Origin: Chloroflexota bacterium
Lineage (GTDB): Bacteria; Chloroflexota; Dehalococcoidia; Tepidiformales; Tepidiformaceae
DNA: 14,942 nucleotides
Assembly (NCBI GenBank): GCA_021823905.1
Contig: JAKALX010000040.1
Span: forward strand, 1 to 14,942
Direction: 5' to 3'
In this document: positions 1 to 6,865 of the stretch, piece after piece
Layout of the letters: the number at the start of each line of letters is the position of its first letter
Position numbering within the stretch: the first letter of the stretch is position 1
Translations under genes and position numbers: made by a program
The notes under the pieces: generated by a model
The model's input: only the letters and a program-made list of their open reading frames with translations
What the model was told of the DNA's origin: nothing
Database searches by the model: none

Positions 1-936
1 TTCCTCGAGGAGTACTCGCACGGCTCGGCGCCGGAGGTCTTCCTCGCCTATTGCGCCGCGAAGACCAGCCGCATCCGCCTCGGTCACGGGATCGCGCTGA
101 CGCTCCCGGCGATCAACCACCCGGCCCGAATGGCCGAACGCGCGGCGACGCTCGACATCCTCAGCGGTGGCCGGCTTGAGTTCGGGACAGGTCGCGCGGC
201 GACCTGGACAGAACTTGGCGGCTTTGGCTGCGACCCGGACGACACGCGCGAGATGTGGGAGGAGTCGGTGCGGGCGGTTGCGAAGATGTGGACCTCGGAC
301 GAGTTCGGTTGGGAGGGCCGGCACTTTTCCATGCCGCCCCGGAATGTCCTCCCGAAGCCGCTGCAGAAACCGCACCCGCCGCTCTGGGTGGCGGTCCAGT
401 CGCCCGAAACAGCCACCCTGGCCGGCCGCCTCGGTCTGGGGATGCTCGGCGTCAGCCTCGGAGACCCTCGCGCCTACAGTGAGCTCGTGGATGGCTATCG
501 CCACGCCATCCGCGCCGCCGAGCCGATTGGCGCCGCCGTTAACGAACAGGTCAACGCCGTCGCCTTCATGCATTGCGGCGAGGACGACGCCGAGGCGCGA
601 GCCCTCGGTGCGATGGCCGCGGCGCAGTTCCGGGTTCGTGCCAGCCACGTCGTCAGCGTCGCGAGCGTGTACCCGTCGCCCGCTTACCGCTCCCATTCGC
701 TTGCGGCGCCATTGCGCGAGCGTCCTGGAGACGTCGCCGGGACCGTCAACGAGGGAACCCCGATTGGCGATCCCCGGGCGTGCATCCGCGCCCTCAAACG
801 CTGGGAAGAGGCCGGGGTCGACCGCCTGCTCTTTCTGGTCAACACCGGAGAGACGATTCGCCAACGCCTGGTTCTCGATTCGCTCCACCTCTTCGCCCGC
901 GAGGTCATGCCTGCATTTGAATCGGCCGGCTCCTAA
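1..936 (+). CDS. LLM-class flavin-dependent oxidoreductase (luciferase-like), 5' end outside window
   Basis: Open from the first base in frame 1 to TAA at 934-936, giving 311 visible residues; the N-terminal strand and helix of the barrel lie outside the window. The sequence fits the bacterial luciferase-like TIM-barrel family, which uses reduced FMN or F420: a TSRIRLGHGIALTLP strand, then HPARMAERAATLDILSGGR, the usual helix and loop of this family, followed by EFGTGRA. Further on come a KPLQKPHPPLWVA segment and a C-terminal GDP.ACIRALKRWEEAGVDRLLF segment, also typical. Family members are monooxygenases or F420-dependent dehydrogenases; the substrate cannot be read here. An ATG at 130 lies inside the conserved fold and is not the true start. 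It lies 10 bases upstream of copC on the same strand, but nothing suggests a functional link to copper. Family assignment is firm, substrate unknown. Confidence 0.9.
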   Translation, partial: FLEEYSHGSAPEVFLAYCAAKTSRIRLGHGIALTLPAINHPARMAERAATLDILSGGRLEFGTGRAATWTELGGFGCDPDDTREMWEESVRAVAKMWTSDEFGWEGRHFSMPPRNVLPKPLQKPHPPLWVAVQSPETATLAGRLGLGMLGVSLGDPRAYSELVDGYRHAIRAAEPIGAAVNEQVNAVAFMHCGEDDAEARALGAMAAAQFRVRASHVVSVASVYPSPAYRSHSLAAPLRERPGDVAGTVNEGTPIGDPRACIRALKRWEEAGVDRLLFLVNTGETIRQRLVLDSLHLFAREVMPAFESAGS

Positions 937-939
937 ACT
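934..939 (+). promoter_or_regulatory. Candidate leaderless -10 element (TAAACT) before copC
   Basis: TAAACT lies exactly 7 bases before the copC ATG at 947, so transcription would begin at or next to the start codon. It includes the TAA stop of the upstream oxidoreductase gene. No convincing -35 hexamer is seen at 17 bases spacing and there is no Shine-Dalgarno sequence. The same spacing recurs before caiB and dgt in this window, which is the main support. Confidence 0.4.
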
Positions 940-946
940 GCATCCG

Positions 947-1516
947 ATGCGACGACTCCTCTCGCTCGGCGCGGCATTGTTGGCGATGGCCAGCGTGACC
1001 TCCGTCTTCGCCCACGCCGAGCCGGCGACGGTCAAACCTGGCGACGGCGCCGTGCTCGCTCAGCCGCCAACCGAGGTCGTCATCGAGATGACCCAGGAGA
1101 TGGCGCGGCAGGCAGGCGCCAACGACATCGAGGTTTTCGACCCGGCGGGCCGGAAGATCACCACCGTCAGCGCCGTGATCGACAATGGCGACCGCAAGCG
1201 TCTGAGCGTCCCCTTGCCCACGGGCCTGGTGGTCGGCGCGTACACGGTGAGGTGGAAGACCCTGAGCGCCGACGATGGTGACGCCGCCAACGGGCAGCTC
1301 TCGTTTACTTACGACCCCTCGAAACCGCCGAGCCCCGGCAAAGAGAACCTCGTGGAGCTCGCGGCCGGGGCCACCGCCAGCGCAACGGCTTCCGGAGGGT
1401 TCGGCTCGGGTGGCGGTGGCGGCACGTCGTGGGTGCTTCTCGTCGCGGTGGCGGTCGCGATGCTCGCGATCGGTTCGGGCGGAACCTTCCTCCTCGTCCG
1501 CAAGAACGGCCCATGA
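947..1516 (+). CDS. copC: CopC-domain copper-binding-like protein with C-terminal membrane anchor
   Basis: 189 residues. A signal peptide (about 1-22, MRRLLSLGAALLAMASV) precedes a mature start at H23 (HAEPATVKPGDG), the usual N-terminal histidine of CopC. A CopC beta-sandwich fills about 23-125: QPPTEVVIEMTQEM, then a GAYTVRWKTLSADDGD segment and QLSFTY. A glycine- and alanine-rich linker (about 140-160) leads to one transmembrane helix (162-184) and a short basic tail (RKNGP), so the domain should sit on the outer face of the membrane. Classical CopC binds Cu(II) through His1 and a D-x-H motif; here the motif reads D110-G111-D112, so the second histidine is missing and copper binding may be weak or altered. 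The ATG at 947 is preferred because it begins a clean signal peptide. Its TGA overlaps the ATG of the downstream copper fusion (ATGA), so the two are translationally coupled. Confidence 0.85.
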   Translation: MRRLLSLGAALLAMASVTSVFAHAEPATVKPGDGAVLAQPPTEVVIEMTQEMARQAGANDIEVFDPAGRKITTVSAVIDNGDRKRLSVPLPTGLVVGAYTVRWKTLSADDGDAANGQLSFTYDPSKPPSPGKENLVELAAGATASATASGGFGSGGGGGTSWVLLVAVAVAMLAIGSGGTFLLVRKNGP

Positions 1517-3690
1517 GGCGGCTGCCGGCGGTCGTGGCCTTGCTCGGGGTCGTTGCCCTGCTGGCGCTTCGCCCCGCCAGCGCATTCGGCCACGCGGCCC
1601 TCCTCCTCTCGGATCCGGCTCCGAACGCCTATCTCCAGAAACCGCCCGCGCAGATCTCCCTCACCTTCAGCGAGCCGCTCGACGACCGGGCAAGCAAGAT
1701 CCGGCTGCTCGATTCCACCGGCGCCGGCGTCGCGGTCGGGAAGCTTACGTTCTCGCGCAATTCGCTGAGCATGACGGTCGAGCTCCCGAGGCTCTCCCCC
1801 GGCGTCTACAACGTCCTCTGGGCAAACCTGTCGAGCACCGACGGACACGCCTTGCAAGGCTCGTACCCGTTCACCGTCCTCAATCCCGACGGCAGCGTTC
1901 CCCAGGGCGTCAACCAGGTGTCCGGTCTCGGCCCGGGCAACGACCCACCGCCCGTCGCGGAAGGCGTCGCCGTCCGGGCGCTGTCGCTGCTCGGGCTGGC
2001 GGTCGTCGCTGCCGGGACGTTACTCGTCTTGCTCTGGGGAAACGCCGGCGCCGCGGCACGGCCCGGGCTTGAGCGCACCATCTACTTCGGCGCTGTGATC
2101 CTTGGGATCGCAACCGTCATGAACCTCGCGTCCATCCGCGACGCCTACGCCGGCGTGCCGCTCAGCGACGTGGTTTTCCATACCAGCTCCGGCGGGTACT
2201 GGCTGACGCGCGTTGGCGCCGTGATGCTGGCGGCCGTTGGCGCCACGTTCGTGCGCGATGCGCCCCGTCGCGCGTCCTGGGGCCTGCTGGCGGTCCTCGG
2301 GGTGTATCTCTGGGCCTACACCGCCACGAGCCACGCCGCCGCTGGGACGGGAAGCGCATGGGCGCGGGGCATCGACTTCGCCCACGCGCTGTCGGCGATT
2401 CTCTGGATCGGAGCCGTCCTCGGCGCCGCCGTGAGCGCGCGCCTTCTCTGGCGCAACGCAAAGTACCACCAGCTCATGCCGCGGTTCTCGACGCTCGCCT
2501 CTCTCCTCGTGTTCATCCTCCTGGCGACAGGGATCTTCTCGTCCTTCATCGAAGTCGACACGCCTTCGAAGCTCCTCGACACCCGCTACGGGATAACGCT
2601 GCTGGTCAAGCTGGCGCTCATAGTCCCGCTCCTGGCGATGGGGTTCTACAACGCGCGCTGGGGCGGCAAGCGGCTCGCCCGCCTGGACCCCGGCGAGCCC
2701 CGCCGGTTCATCGCCGTCGCAACGATCGAGGTGGCGCTCGGCCTCGCGGTCTTCCTCACGGCCGCATTCCTGACGCAGACCACCGTCACCAAGGCCATCG
2801 TCATACAACGCGAGGCGAAGGCGTTCGATCAGACCACGCCGGCGCAGGATCTCGACGTCTCCCTTCATGTGGATCCGAACCGGACGGGATTGAACACGTT
2901 CCGGGTCGGGCTGACCGCCAGCAACGGCGCGAAAGTCGATGCCCAGCGCGTCCGAGTGACGTTCCGCTACAGCGACGATCAGACGGTTGGGCCGTCGACA
3001 CTCACCCTCCAGCAGAGCGGGCCCGGTTCGTACGCGGGCCAGGGTCCCTACCTGCCCCTCGAGGGGAACTGGCGCGTTGAAGTGGAAATCCGGCGCGAGA
3101 ATGTGGACGACGTGGTCACGTTCTTTGCGGTGCGGCCGGCTGGCCAGCAGGTGAACACACTCAATCGCGGCGGCGCCTGGGACGACCCGTCGCCGAATCT
3201 TGGCTGGAACGAGTTCGGCGGACTGGCGCTGCTCGTCATCGGCTTTGGCTTTGCGCTGTTCCGCGGCCCGATCGGCAGCGCCGGCCGCCGTGGGCGCCTG
3301 GTGGCGAACAGCGGGTCCACGCTCGGTTTCGGCCTGGGCGTCCTGCTCCTGTTTGGCGTCCATAGTCATGCCCCAACGGTTGTCGTGCCGGCGAATCCGA
3401 TATTCCCGGACGCGAACTCAGTTGCCACCGGGCGCTTCCTCTACGCGAACAACTGCGCCGCCTGCCACGGCAAGAACGGCGTCCCCCCGTCAGGCCTCGA
3501 CCTGAGCCCCTATCCGCTGGACCTGACCGTCCATGTGCCACTGCACTCCGACGGCGTCCTCTACAACTTCATCGCCCACGGCGTGAAGGGCAGCGCGATG
3601 CAGGGCTGGCTCGACAGCGGCCAGTTGACGCAGGAGCAGATCTGGCACCTGGTGAACTTCCTCCGAACGCTGACGCCCCAGAACAAGTAG
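1513..3690 (+). CDS. CopC-CopD-YtkA-like-cytochrome c fusion protein
   Basis: 725 residues. Order of parts: signal peptide (1-26); CopC domain (27-123) with N-terminal H27 and an intact D110-G-H112 copper motif; CopD membrane domain of about eight helices (152-176, 189-207, 228-247, 254-274, 287-312, 326-347, 359-379, 398-421) with conserved-looking H273 and H291; a YtkA-like beta domain (about 445-540); two more helices (566-584, 601-618); and a cytochrome c domain (635-720) with haem motif C648-A-A-C651-H652 and M696 as likely axial ligand. CopC/CopD pairs bind copper outside the membrane and move it inward; YtkA domains also occur with copper proteins. The haem domain adds a possible redox step, such as Cu(II) reduction or electron transfer to an oxidase (inference). 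CopC-CopD fusions of the YcnJ type are known and usually shorter. The start ATG overlaps the copC stop. Confidence 0.9.
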   Translation: MRRLPAVVALLGVVALLALRPASAFGHAALLLSDPAPNAYLQKPPAQISLTFSEPLDDRASKIRLLDSTGAGVAVGKLTFSRNSLSMTVELPRLSPGVYNVLWANLSSTDGHALQGSYPFTVLNPDGSVPQGVNQVSGLGPGNDPPPVAEGVAVRALSLLGLAVVAAGTLLVLLWGNAGAAARPGLERTIYFGAVILGIATVMNLASIRDAYAGVPLSDVVFHTSSGGYWLTRVGAVMLAAVGATFVRDAPRRASWGLLAVLGVYLWAYTATSHAAAGTGSAWARGIDFAHALSAILWIGAVLGAAVSARLLWRNAKYHQLMPRFSTLASLLVFILLATGIFSSFIEVDTPSKLLDTRYGITLLVKLALIVPLLAMGFYNARWGGKRLARLDPGEPRRFIAVATIEVALGLAVFLTAAFLTQTTVTKAIVIQREAKAFDQTTPAQDLDVSLHVDPNRTGLNTFRVGLTASNGAKVDAQRVRVTFRYSDDQTVGPSTLTLQQSGPGSYAGQGPYLPLEGNWRVEVEIRRENVDDVVTFFAVRPAGQQVNTLNRGGAWDDPSPNLGWNEFGGLALLVIGFGFALFRGPIGSAGRRGRLVANSGSTLGFGLGVLLLFGVHSHAPTVVVPANPIFPDANSVATGRFLYANNCAACHGKNGVPPSGLDLSPYPLDLTVHVPLHSDGVLYNFIAHGVKGSAMQGWLDSGQLTQEQIWHLVNFLRTLTPQNK

Positions 3691-3699
3691 GCCCAAAGC

Positions 3700-4380
3700 T
3701 CAGCGTGAAAGGGACCCGACGAGCGACGCCCGCTGCGACACTTCGATCCAGTTGCCGCCCGGGTCGCGGATGAAGCTCACGCGGGCGGTCGTCCCGAGCG
3801 TCACGGGCGGACGGCCTTCCTCGGCGCCCAATTCCAGGAATCGGGCCTGTTCGGCGTCGCAGTCGAACACCTGGACGGTGAGGTAGCGGAAGCCTTTCGC
3901 CCGCATCTCCCCGGCGCGCACGGCCGCCGGGTCGTGCTCGATGACGATAATCGAATCTCCACAGCGGAATCGATCCGGGCCCGCGGCGTCCAGTGCGAGA
4001 ATCCGACCGTAGAAGTCGTGGAACGCAGCCTCATCTCGCACCGCCACGCGAACCGCGATGCCTTCGATTCCCTCAAATCCGGGAGGGACCAGCGTCACCC
4101 GGTTTCCGTCCGGGTCGGCAAGGTGGTGTGGCGACTCGACCCCCGCGCTGGCGATGAGCAGCTCGCGGTATCCGGCCGGCGGCTCGGGCGGGAGCGGGTC
4201 ACGCGCGTCGTTTAGTTTGAACACGGATCCGTTCATCGCATGCCGGTGCTGGCGCACACCCCCGCCGAGGGGAAGCAGCTCTTCGAACGGAAGGCCCGCT
4301 ACGTTCTGCCAGAACTCCAGCATCCGCGCCGCGTTGTTGGTGAACACCCCGACGTCGACGTGGTTCTTCGCCAGCCTCAC
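3700..4380 (-). CDS. VOC-family (glyoxalase/dioxygenase-fold) protein with two tandem domains
   Basis: 226 residues from a GTG start at 4380. Two vicinal-oxygen-chelate modules are visible, about 1-105 and 106-218, each ending in the typical loop (DPDGNRVTL at 89-97, DPGGNWIEV at 206-214). Family members use a metal site for isomerase, dioxygenase or lyase chemistry, or bind small molecules. Only part of the expected ligand set is present: H7 opens the first module, but its C-terminal glutamate is replaced (NRVTL), while E213 in the second module lacks a clear histidine partner. Catalysis is therefore uncertain and a binding role is possible. The GTG is chosen because GAGGGGGAG lies about 5 bases upstream and the fold starts right after it; an in-frame GTG at 4455 would add a 25-residue tail with no domain. 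It converges on the copper fusion with a 9-base gap and diverges from the DUF7064 gene. Substrate unknown. Confidence 0.8.
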   Translation of the reverse strand: MRLAKNHVDVGVFTNNAARMLEFWQNVAGLPFEELLPLGGGVRQHRHAMNGSVFKLNDARDPLPPEPPAGYRELLIASAGVESPHHLADPDGNRVTLVPPGFEGIEGIAVRVAVRDEAAFHDFYGRILALDAAGPDRFRCGDSIIVIEHDPAAVRAGEMRAKGFRYLTVQVFDCDAEQARFLELGAEEGRPPVTLGTTARVSFIRDPGGNWIEVSQRASLVGSLSR

Positions 4381-4385
4381 TGACA

Positions 4386-4394
4386 GCTCCCCCT
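4386..4394 (-). promoter_or_regulatory. Shine-Dalgarno sequence deciding the GTG start of the VOC gene
   Basis: On the minus strand GAGGGGGAG is followed by about 5 bases and then GTG at 4380. It is one of the few clear ribosome binding sites in the window and favours this start over the upstream in-frame GTG at 4455. Confidence 0.55.
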
Positions 4395-4432
4395 CGCGGA
4401 GCCAAATAGTCCGCGCTCGCGTACAATCCCGG

Positions 4433-4461
4433 TTGACACTGCCCCCGGTGGGCACGCTGAT
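4433..4461 (+). promoter_or_regulatory. Candidate promoter for the DUF7064-APH-DUF6285 unit
   Basis: A perfect TTGACA (4433-4438) is followed after 17 bases by a poor -10, GCTGAT (4456-4461). Transcription would start near 4468, just ahead of the ribosome binding site at 4470. The -10 match is weak (3 of 6). A TACAAT at 4422-4427 is an alternative. On the opposite strand TAGAAT (4465 to 4460) could serve the divergent VOC gene. Confidence 0.35.
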
Positions 4462-4469
4462 TCTACGCC

Positions 4470-4475
4470 GGAGGG
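4470..4475 (+). promoter_or_regulatory. Ribosome binding site of the DUF7064-type gene
   Basis: GGAGGG lies 9 bases before the ATG at 4485. It is a strong match and supports that start. Confidence 0.6.
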
Positions 4476-4484
4476 CGCCAGACC

Positions 4485-5444
4485 ATGGTCACGATCCACG
4501 GTAACGTCAAGCCAGAAGACGATTACACCCATCCTCTCGGACCCGAGGAGAACTTCAACGAGTCCGTCTACTTCAATTTCTTCGACCGCGAGAAGCAGAT
4601 GGGCGGGTTCCTGCGCATTGGCAACCGCGCAAACGAAGGCCATGCCGAGATGACGGTCATCGTCTATCAGCCGGATGGCACCGCGCTTTTCAACTACAAG
4701 CGGCCACAGATCACCAGCAACGATGGCTGGAACGCCGGCGGCCTGAAGATCGACGTGCTCGTTCCCGGCGAGAAGATCCGGACCATCTACGACGGCTCGG
4801 CGGTCTTCCTCAAGGATCCCACCGAGATGCGCGAACCCGGCGACGCCTTCAAGAACAACCCGCACAGCCGCGTCCGCCTGGACCTCGTGCACGAAGGCGT
4901 GGGGCCGATCTACGGCCACGTCGCCGACCCGAACGACGCAAACGCCCAGAACGACTTCGCCCGCGCCCACTACGAGCAGCACATGCGCGTCACGGGCACC
5001 CTCCAGGTGGACGACGGGCCGGTCGTTCAGATCACGGGCCATGGCCTCCGCGACCATTCCTGGGGTCCGCGCTACTGGCAGTCGACACCCAGCTACCGCT
5101 GGATCACGGGAAACTTCGGCGACGACGTCGGCATGGTGATTTCGCGCGTTGGCGACCACGTCGGCGGCGTCTTCCACAAGGGCCAGGAGCTGTATCAGAT
5201 CGTCGGCCTCGACCTGGAGACCGAGCACGACCCGGTAACGAACTACCACCTGTCGCTGAAGGCGCGTGTGAAGCTCTCAAATGGCGAGGAGCACCTCGTG
5301 GAGGGCAAGGTGAAGGGGTTCATCCCCCTTCGCAACCGCCGCGCCGGAATGTTCACCCACATCGGCGAAGGCATGACCGAGTACGTCCTGGACGGGAAGC
5401 GCGTGGGCTACGGGCTCAGCGAGTACCTCGACCAGGTCGAATAG
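4485..5444 (+). CDS. DUF7065/DUF7064-type protein, lipocalin-like (AttH/CrtC-like) fold suspected
   Basis: 319 residues, with no signal peptide or membrane helix, so cytoplasmic. The N-terminal half (about 15-165) begins with NESVYFNFFDREKQMGGF and a GFLRIGNRANEGHAEM strand pair. The C-terminal half (about 180-319) carries the hallmark H186-G-L-R-D-H191-S-W-G-P-R196, followed by W and Y residues and a late FIPLRN segment. From memory this combination is annotated as DUF7065 plus DUF7064 and belongs with two-barrel lipocalin-like proteins such as AttH and CrtC (hydroxyneurosporene synthase), whose members act on or bind hydrophobic molecules. No member with exactly this layout has a function I can name. 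The gene is first in a unit with an APH-like kinase (3-base gap) and a DUF6285 gene, which suggests a role in lipid or hydroxyacyl metabolism. H186, D190 and H191 are the natural catalytic candidates. Function is inference. Confidence 0.8.
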   Translation: MVTIHGNVKPEDDYTHPLGPEENFNESVYFNFFDREKQMGGFLRIGNRANEGHAEMTVIVYQPDGTALFNYKRPQITSNDGWNAGGLKIDVLVPGEKIRTIYDGSAVFLKDPTEMREPGDAFKNNPHSRVRLDLVHEGVGPIYGHVADPNDANAQNDFARAHYEQHMRVTGTLQVDDGPVVQITGHGLRDHSWGPRYWQSTPSYRWITGNFGDDVGMVISRVGDHVGGVFHKGQELYQIVGLDLETEHDPVTNYHLSLKARVKLSNGEEHLVEGKVKGFIPLRNRRAGMFTHIGEGMTEYVLDGKRVGYGLSEYLDQVE

Positions 5445-5447
5445 CCC

Positions 5448-6473
5448 GTGGATGCAACGACCGTTCGGGAGGGGCTGACGCTCTTTGTCGCCGACAAAGC
5501 GGGCGCGGATGAGGTCCAGATAGAGAACCTCGCCCGCCTCTCGGGAGGCGCCTCGCGTGAGACCTGGTCCTTCGACGCGCGAATCTCGCGCGGCGGGACT
5601 GTCGAGACCATCGAGGCGATCTTCCGCTGCGACCCCATCCCTGGGCAGCCGACCATGCCTGGCCGTGAGCTGGAGTACCACCTGATCAAGGCGGCCTGGG
5701 ATAACGGCGTCGTCGTGCCCGAGCCGCTCTGGGATGGCGACGACCGCTTCGGCGTGAAGTTCTTCACCATGCGCCGAGTGCCGGGTGAAACGCTGGGCGG
5801 CCGCCTTGTTCGCGGCGAGCAGTACACCGCGGCACGCGAGCTGGTCCCCCAACAGCTCGCCCAGAGCCTTGCTCGCATCCACCACGTGGCGGCGGCCGGC
5901 CATCCCGAGCTTGCGCGGCTCCCCGGGCCCGAACCAGGCAAGTCGCCGGCGCTGGCGGAGCTCGACCACTACGAGCAGGCCTACCGCCAGGCGGCGCCGA
6001 ATCCCCATCCGATCTTCGAGCTGGCCTTCCGCTGGTGCCACCAGAACCTGCCGGACGTACCCCAGAGCGTGCTCGTGCACGGCGATTACCGGCTCGGGAA
6101 CTTCATCTTCGGCGAAGAGGGCCTGCGTGGCGTCATCGACTGGGAGCTCGCGCACTGGGGCGACCCGATGGAGGACATCGGCTGGCTGGCCGTCCGATCC
6201 TGGCGCTTTGGCGGCAAACAGCCGATGGCCGGCGTCGGCGACCGTGAAGCATTCTTCCGGGCGTACGAAGCGGCCGGCGGCCTCCCGGTCGACCGCGAGC
6301 GCATCCGCTTCTGGGAGCTCTACGGCAACCTCCGCTGGGGCGTGATCACCATCACCCAGGCGGTCACCTACCTATCGGGACGCAGCAAGAGCGTGGAACT
6401 GGCCAGCATCGGCCGGCGTACCGCCGAGACCGAATGGGAACTCCTCAACCTCCTCGAAGGGAAGGGCGACTGA
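5448..6473 (+). CDS. APH-fold phosphotransferase, LvaA/ACAD10-like (probable hydroxyacyl-CoA kinase)
   Basis: 341 residues from a GTG start 3 bases after the previous stop, implying translational coupling; the nearby ATG at 5452 is out of frame. The kinase-like fold is complete: glycine-rich loop L31-S-G-G-A-S-R-E-T-W40, catalytic loop H211-G-D213-Y-R-L-G-N218 with D213 as the expected base, and metal-binding I-D231-W-E233 followed by AHWGDPMEDIGW. This version (LSGGAS, HGDYRLGN, IDWELAHWGDP) is the ACAD10/ACAD11 and LvaA branch, not the drug-resistance branch. Known LvaA phosphorylates the 4-hydroxyl of 4-hydroxyvaleryl-CoA and needs its small partner LvaB. The DUF6285 gene directly after this one is the LvaB-type partner, which supports hydroxyacyl-CoA kinase activity. 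No LvaC-type acyl-CoA dehydrogenase is in the window, so the dehydrating step must be elsewhere. The exact substrate is unknown. Confidence 0.85.
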   Translation: MDATTVREGLTLFVADKAGADEVQIENLARLSGGASRETWSFDARISRGGTVETIEAIFRCDPIPGQPTMPGRELEYHLIKAAWDNGVVVPEPLWDGDDRFGVKFFTMRRVPGETLGGRLVRGEQYTAARELVPQQLAQSLARIHHVAAAGHPELARLPGPEPGKSPALAELDHYEQAYRQAAPNPHPIFELAFRWCHQNLPDVPQSVLVHGDYRLGNFIFGEEGLRGVIDWELAHWGDPMEDIGWLAVRSWRFGGKQPMAGVGDREAFFRAYEAAGGLPVDRERIRFWELYGNLRWGVITITQAVTYLSGRSKSVELASIGRRTAETEWELLNLLEGKGD

Positions 6474-6865
6474 TGCAGGACCGTCCGAACGTCGATGAGC
6501 TCCTGGAAGCGGTCGCCGGGTTCCTCCACGACGACGTGCTTCCGAATACAACCGGCCGCTTGAGCTTCCACGCGCGCGTCGCCGGGAACGTTCTCCAGAT
6601 GCTGCGCCGCGAGCTCGCGACGGAAGAAGAACATCTGCAACGCGAGTGGACCGGGCTTGACGCGCTGCTGGGACGCGCTGACCGGCCGCAGTCGCTCGCG
6701 CAAGCACGTGCGCAGCTTACCGAGCGGAACCAGGCGCTGGCCGGCCTCATACGGGCTGGGGGCGCTGACGGCGCACCGTTCCGGGAGGCGCTTTTCGCCC
6801 ACCTCCGCGCCGTGATGCGCGACAAGCTCGGCGTCTCCAACCCGGGGTTGCTGGCCGAGGGTTAG
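6473..6865 (+). CDS. DUF6285 protein, LvaB-like partner of the APH-fold kinase
   Basis: 130 residues, mostly helical. The N-terminus RPNVDELLEAVAGFL and the following FHARVAGNVLQMLRREL match DUF6285, as does the C-terminal DKLGVSNPGLL. Proteins of this type are almost always coded next to ACAD10/LvaA-type kinases. In Pseudomonas putida the equivalent small protein, LvaB, is required for LvaA activity; that LvaB belongs to DUF6285 is from memory. The start ATG at 6473 overlaps the kinase stop as TGATG, the classic sign of coupled translation and a 1:1 complex. Its TAG stop overlaps the TAA stop of the convergent caiB gene, leaving no room for a terminator between them. No catalytic residues are evident, so a structural or activating role is most likely. 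Confidence 0.8.
   Translation: MQDRPNVDELLEAVAGFLHDDVLPNTTGRLSFHARVAGNVLQMLRRELATEEEHLQREWTGLDALLGRADRPQSLAQARAQLTERNQALAGLIRAGGADGAPFREALFAHLRAVMRDKLGVSNPGLLAEG

Noticed and set aside
2020..3369. 449-codon minus-strand frame inside the copper fusion gene
   Set aside because: It is antisense to clear CopD helices and YtkA domain, with charged low-complexity content and no motif.
4377..6155. Minus-strand frames (290 and 292 codons) opposite the DUF7064 and kinase genes
   Set aside because: These are mirror frames of real genes whose active-site motifs are on the plus strand. Their composition is valine-, aspartate- and arginine-rich without a fold signature.
5448..6473. Aminoglycoside resistance kinase
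   Set aside because: The fold is shared, but the motif variants and the DUF6285 neighbour place it with LvaA/ACAD10-type kinases instead.
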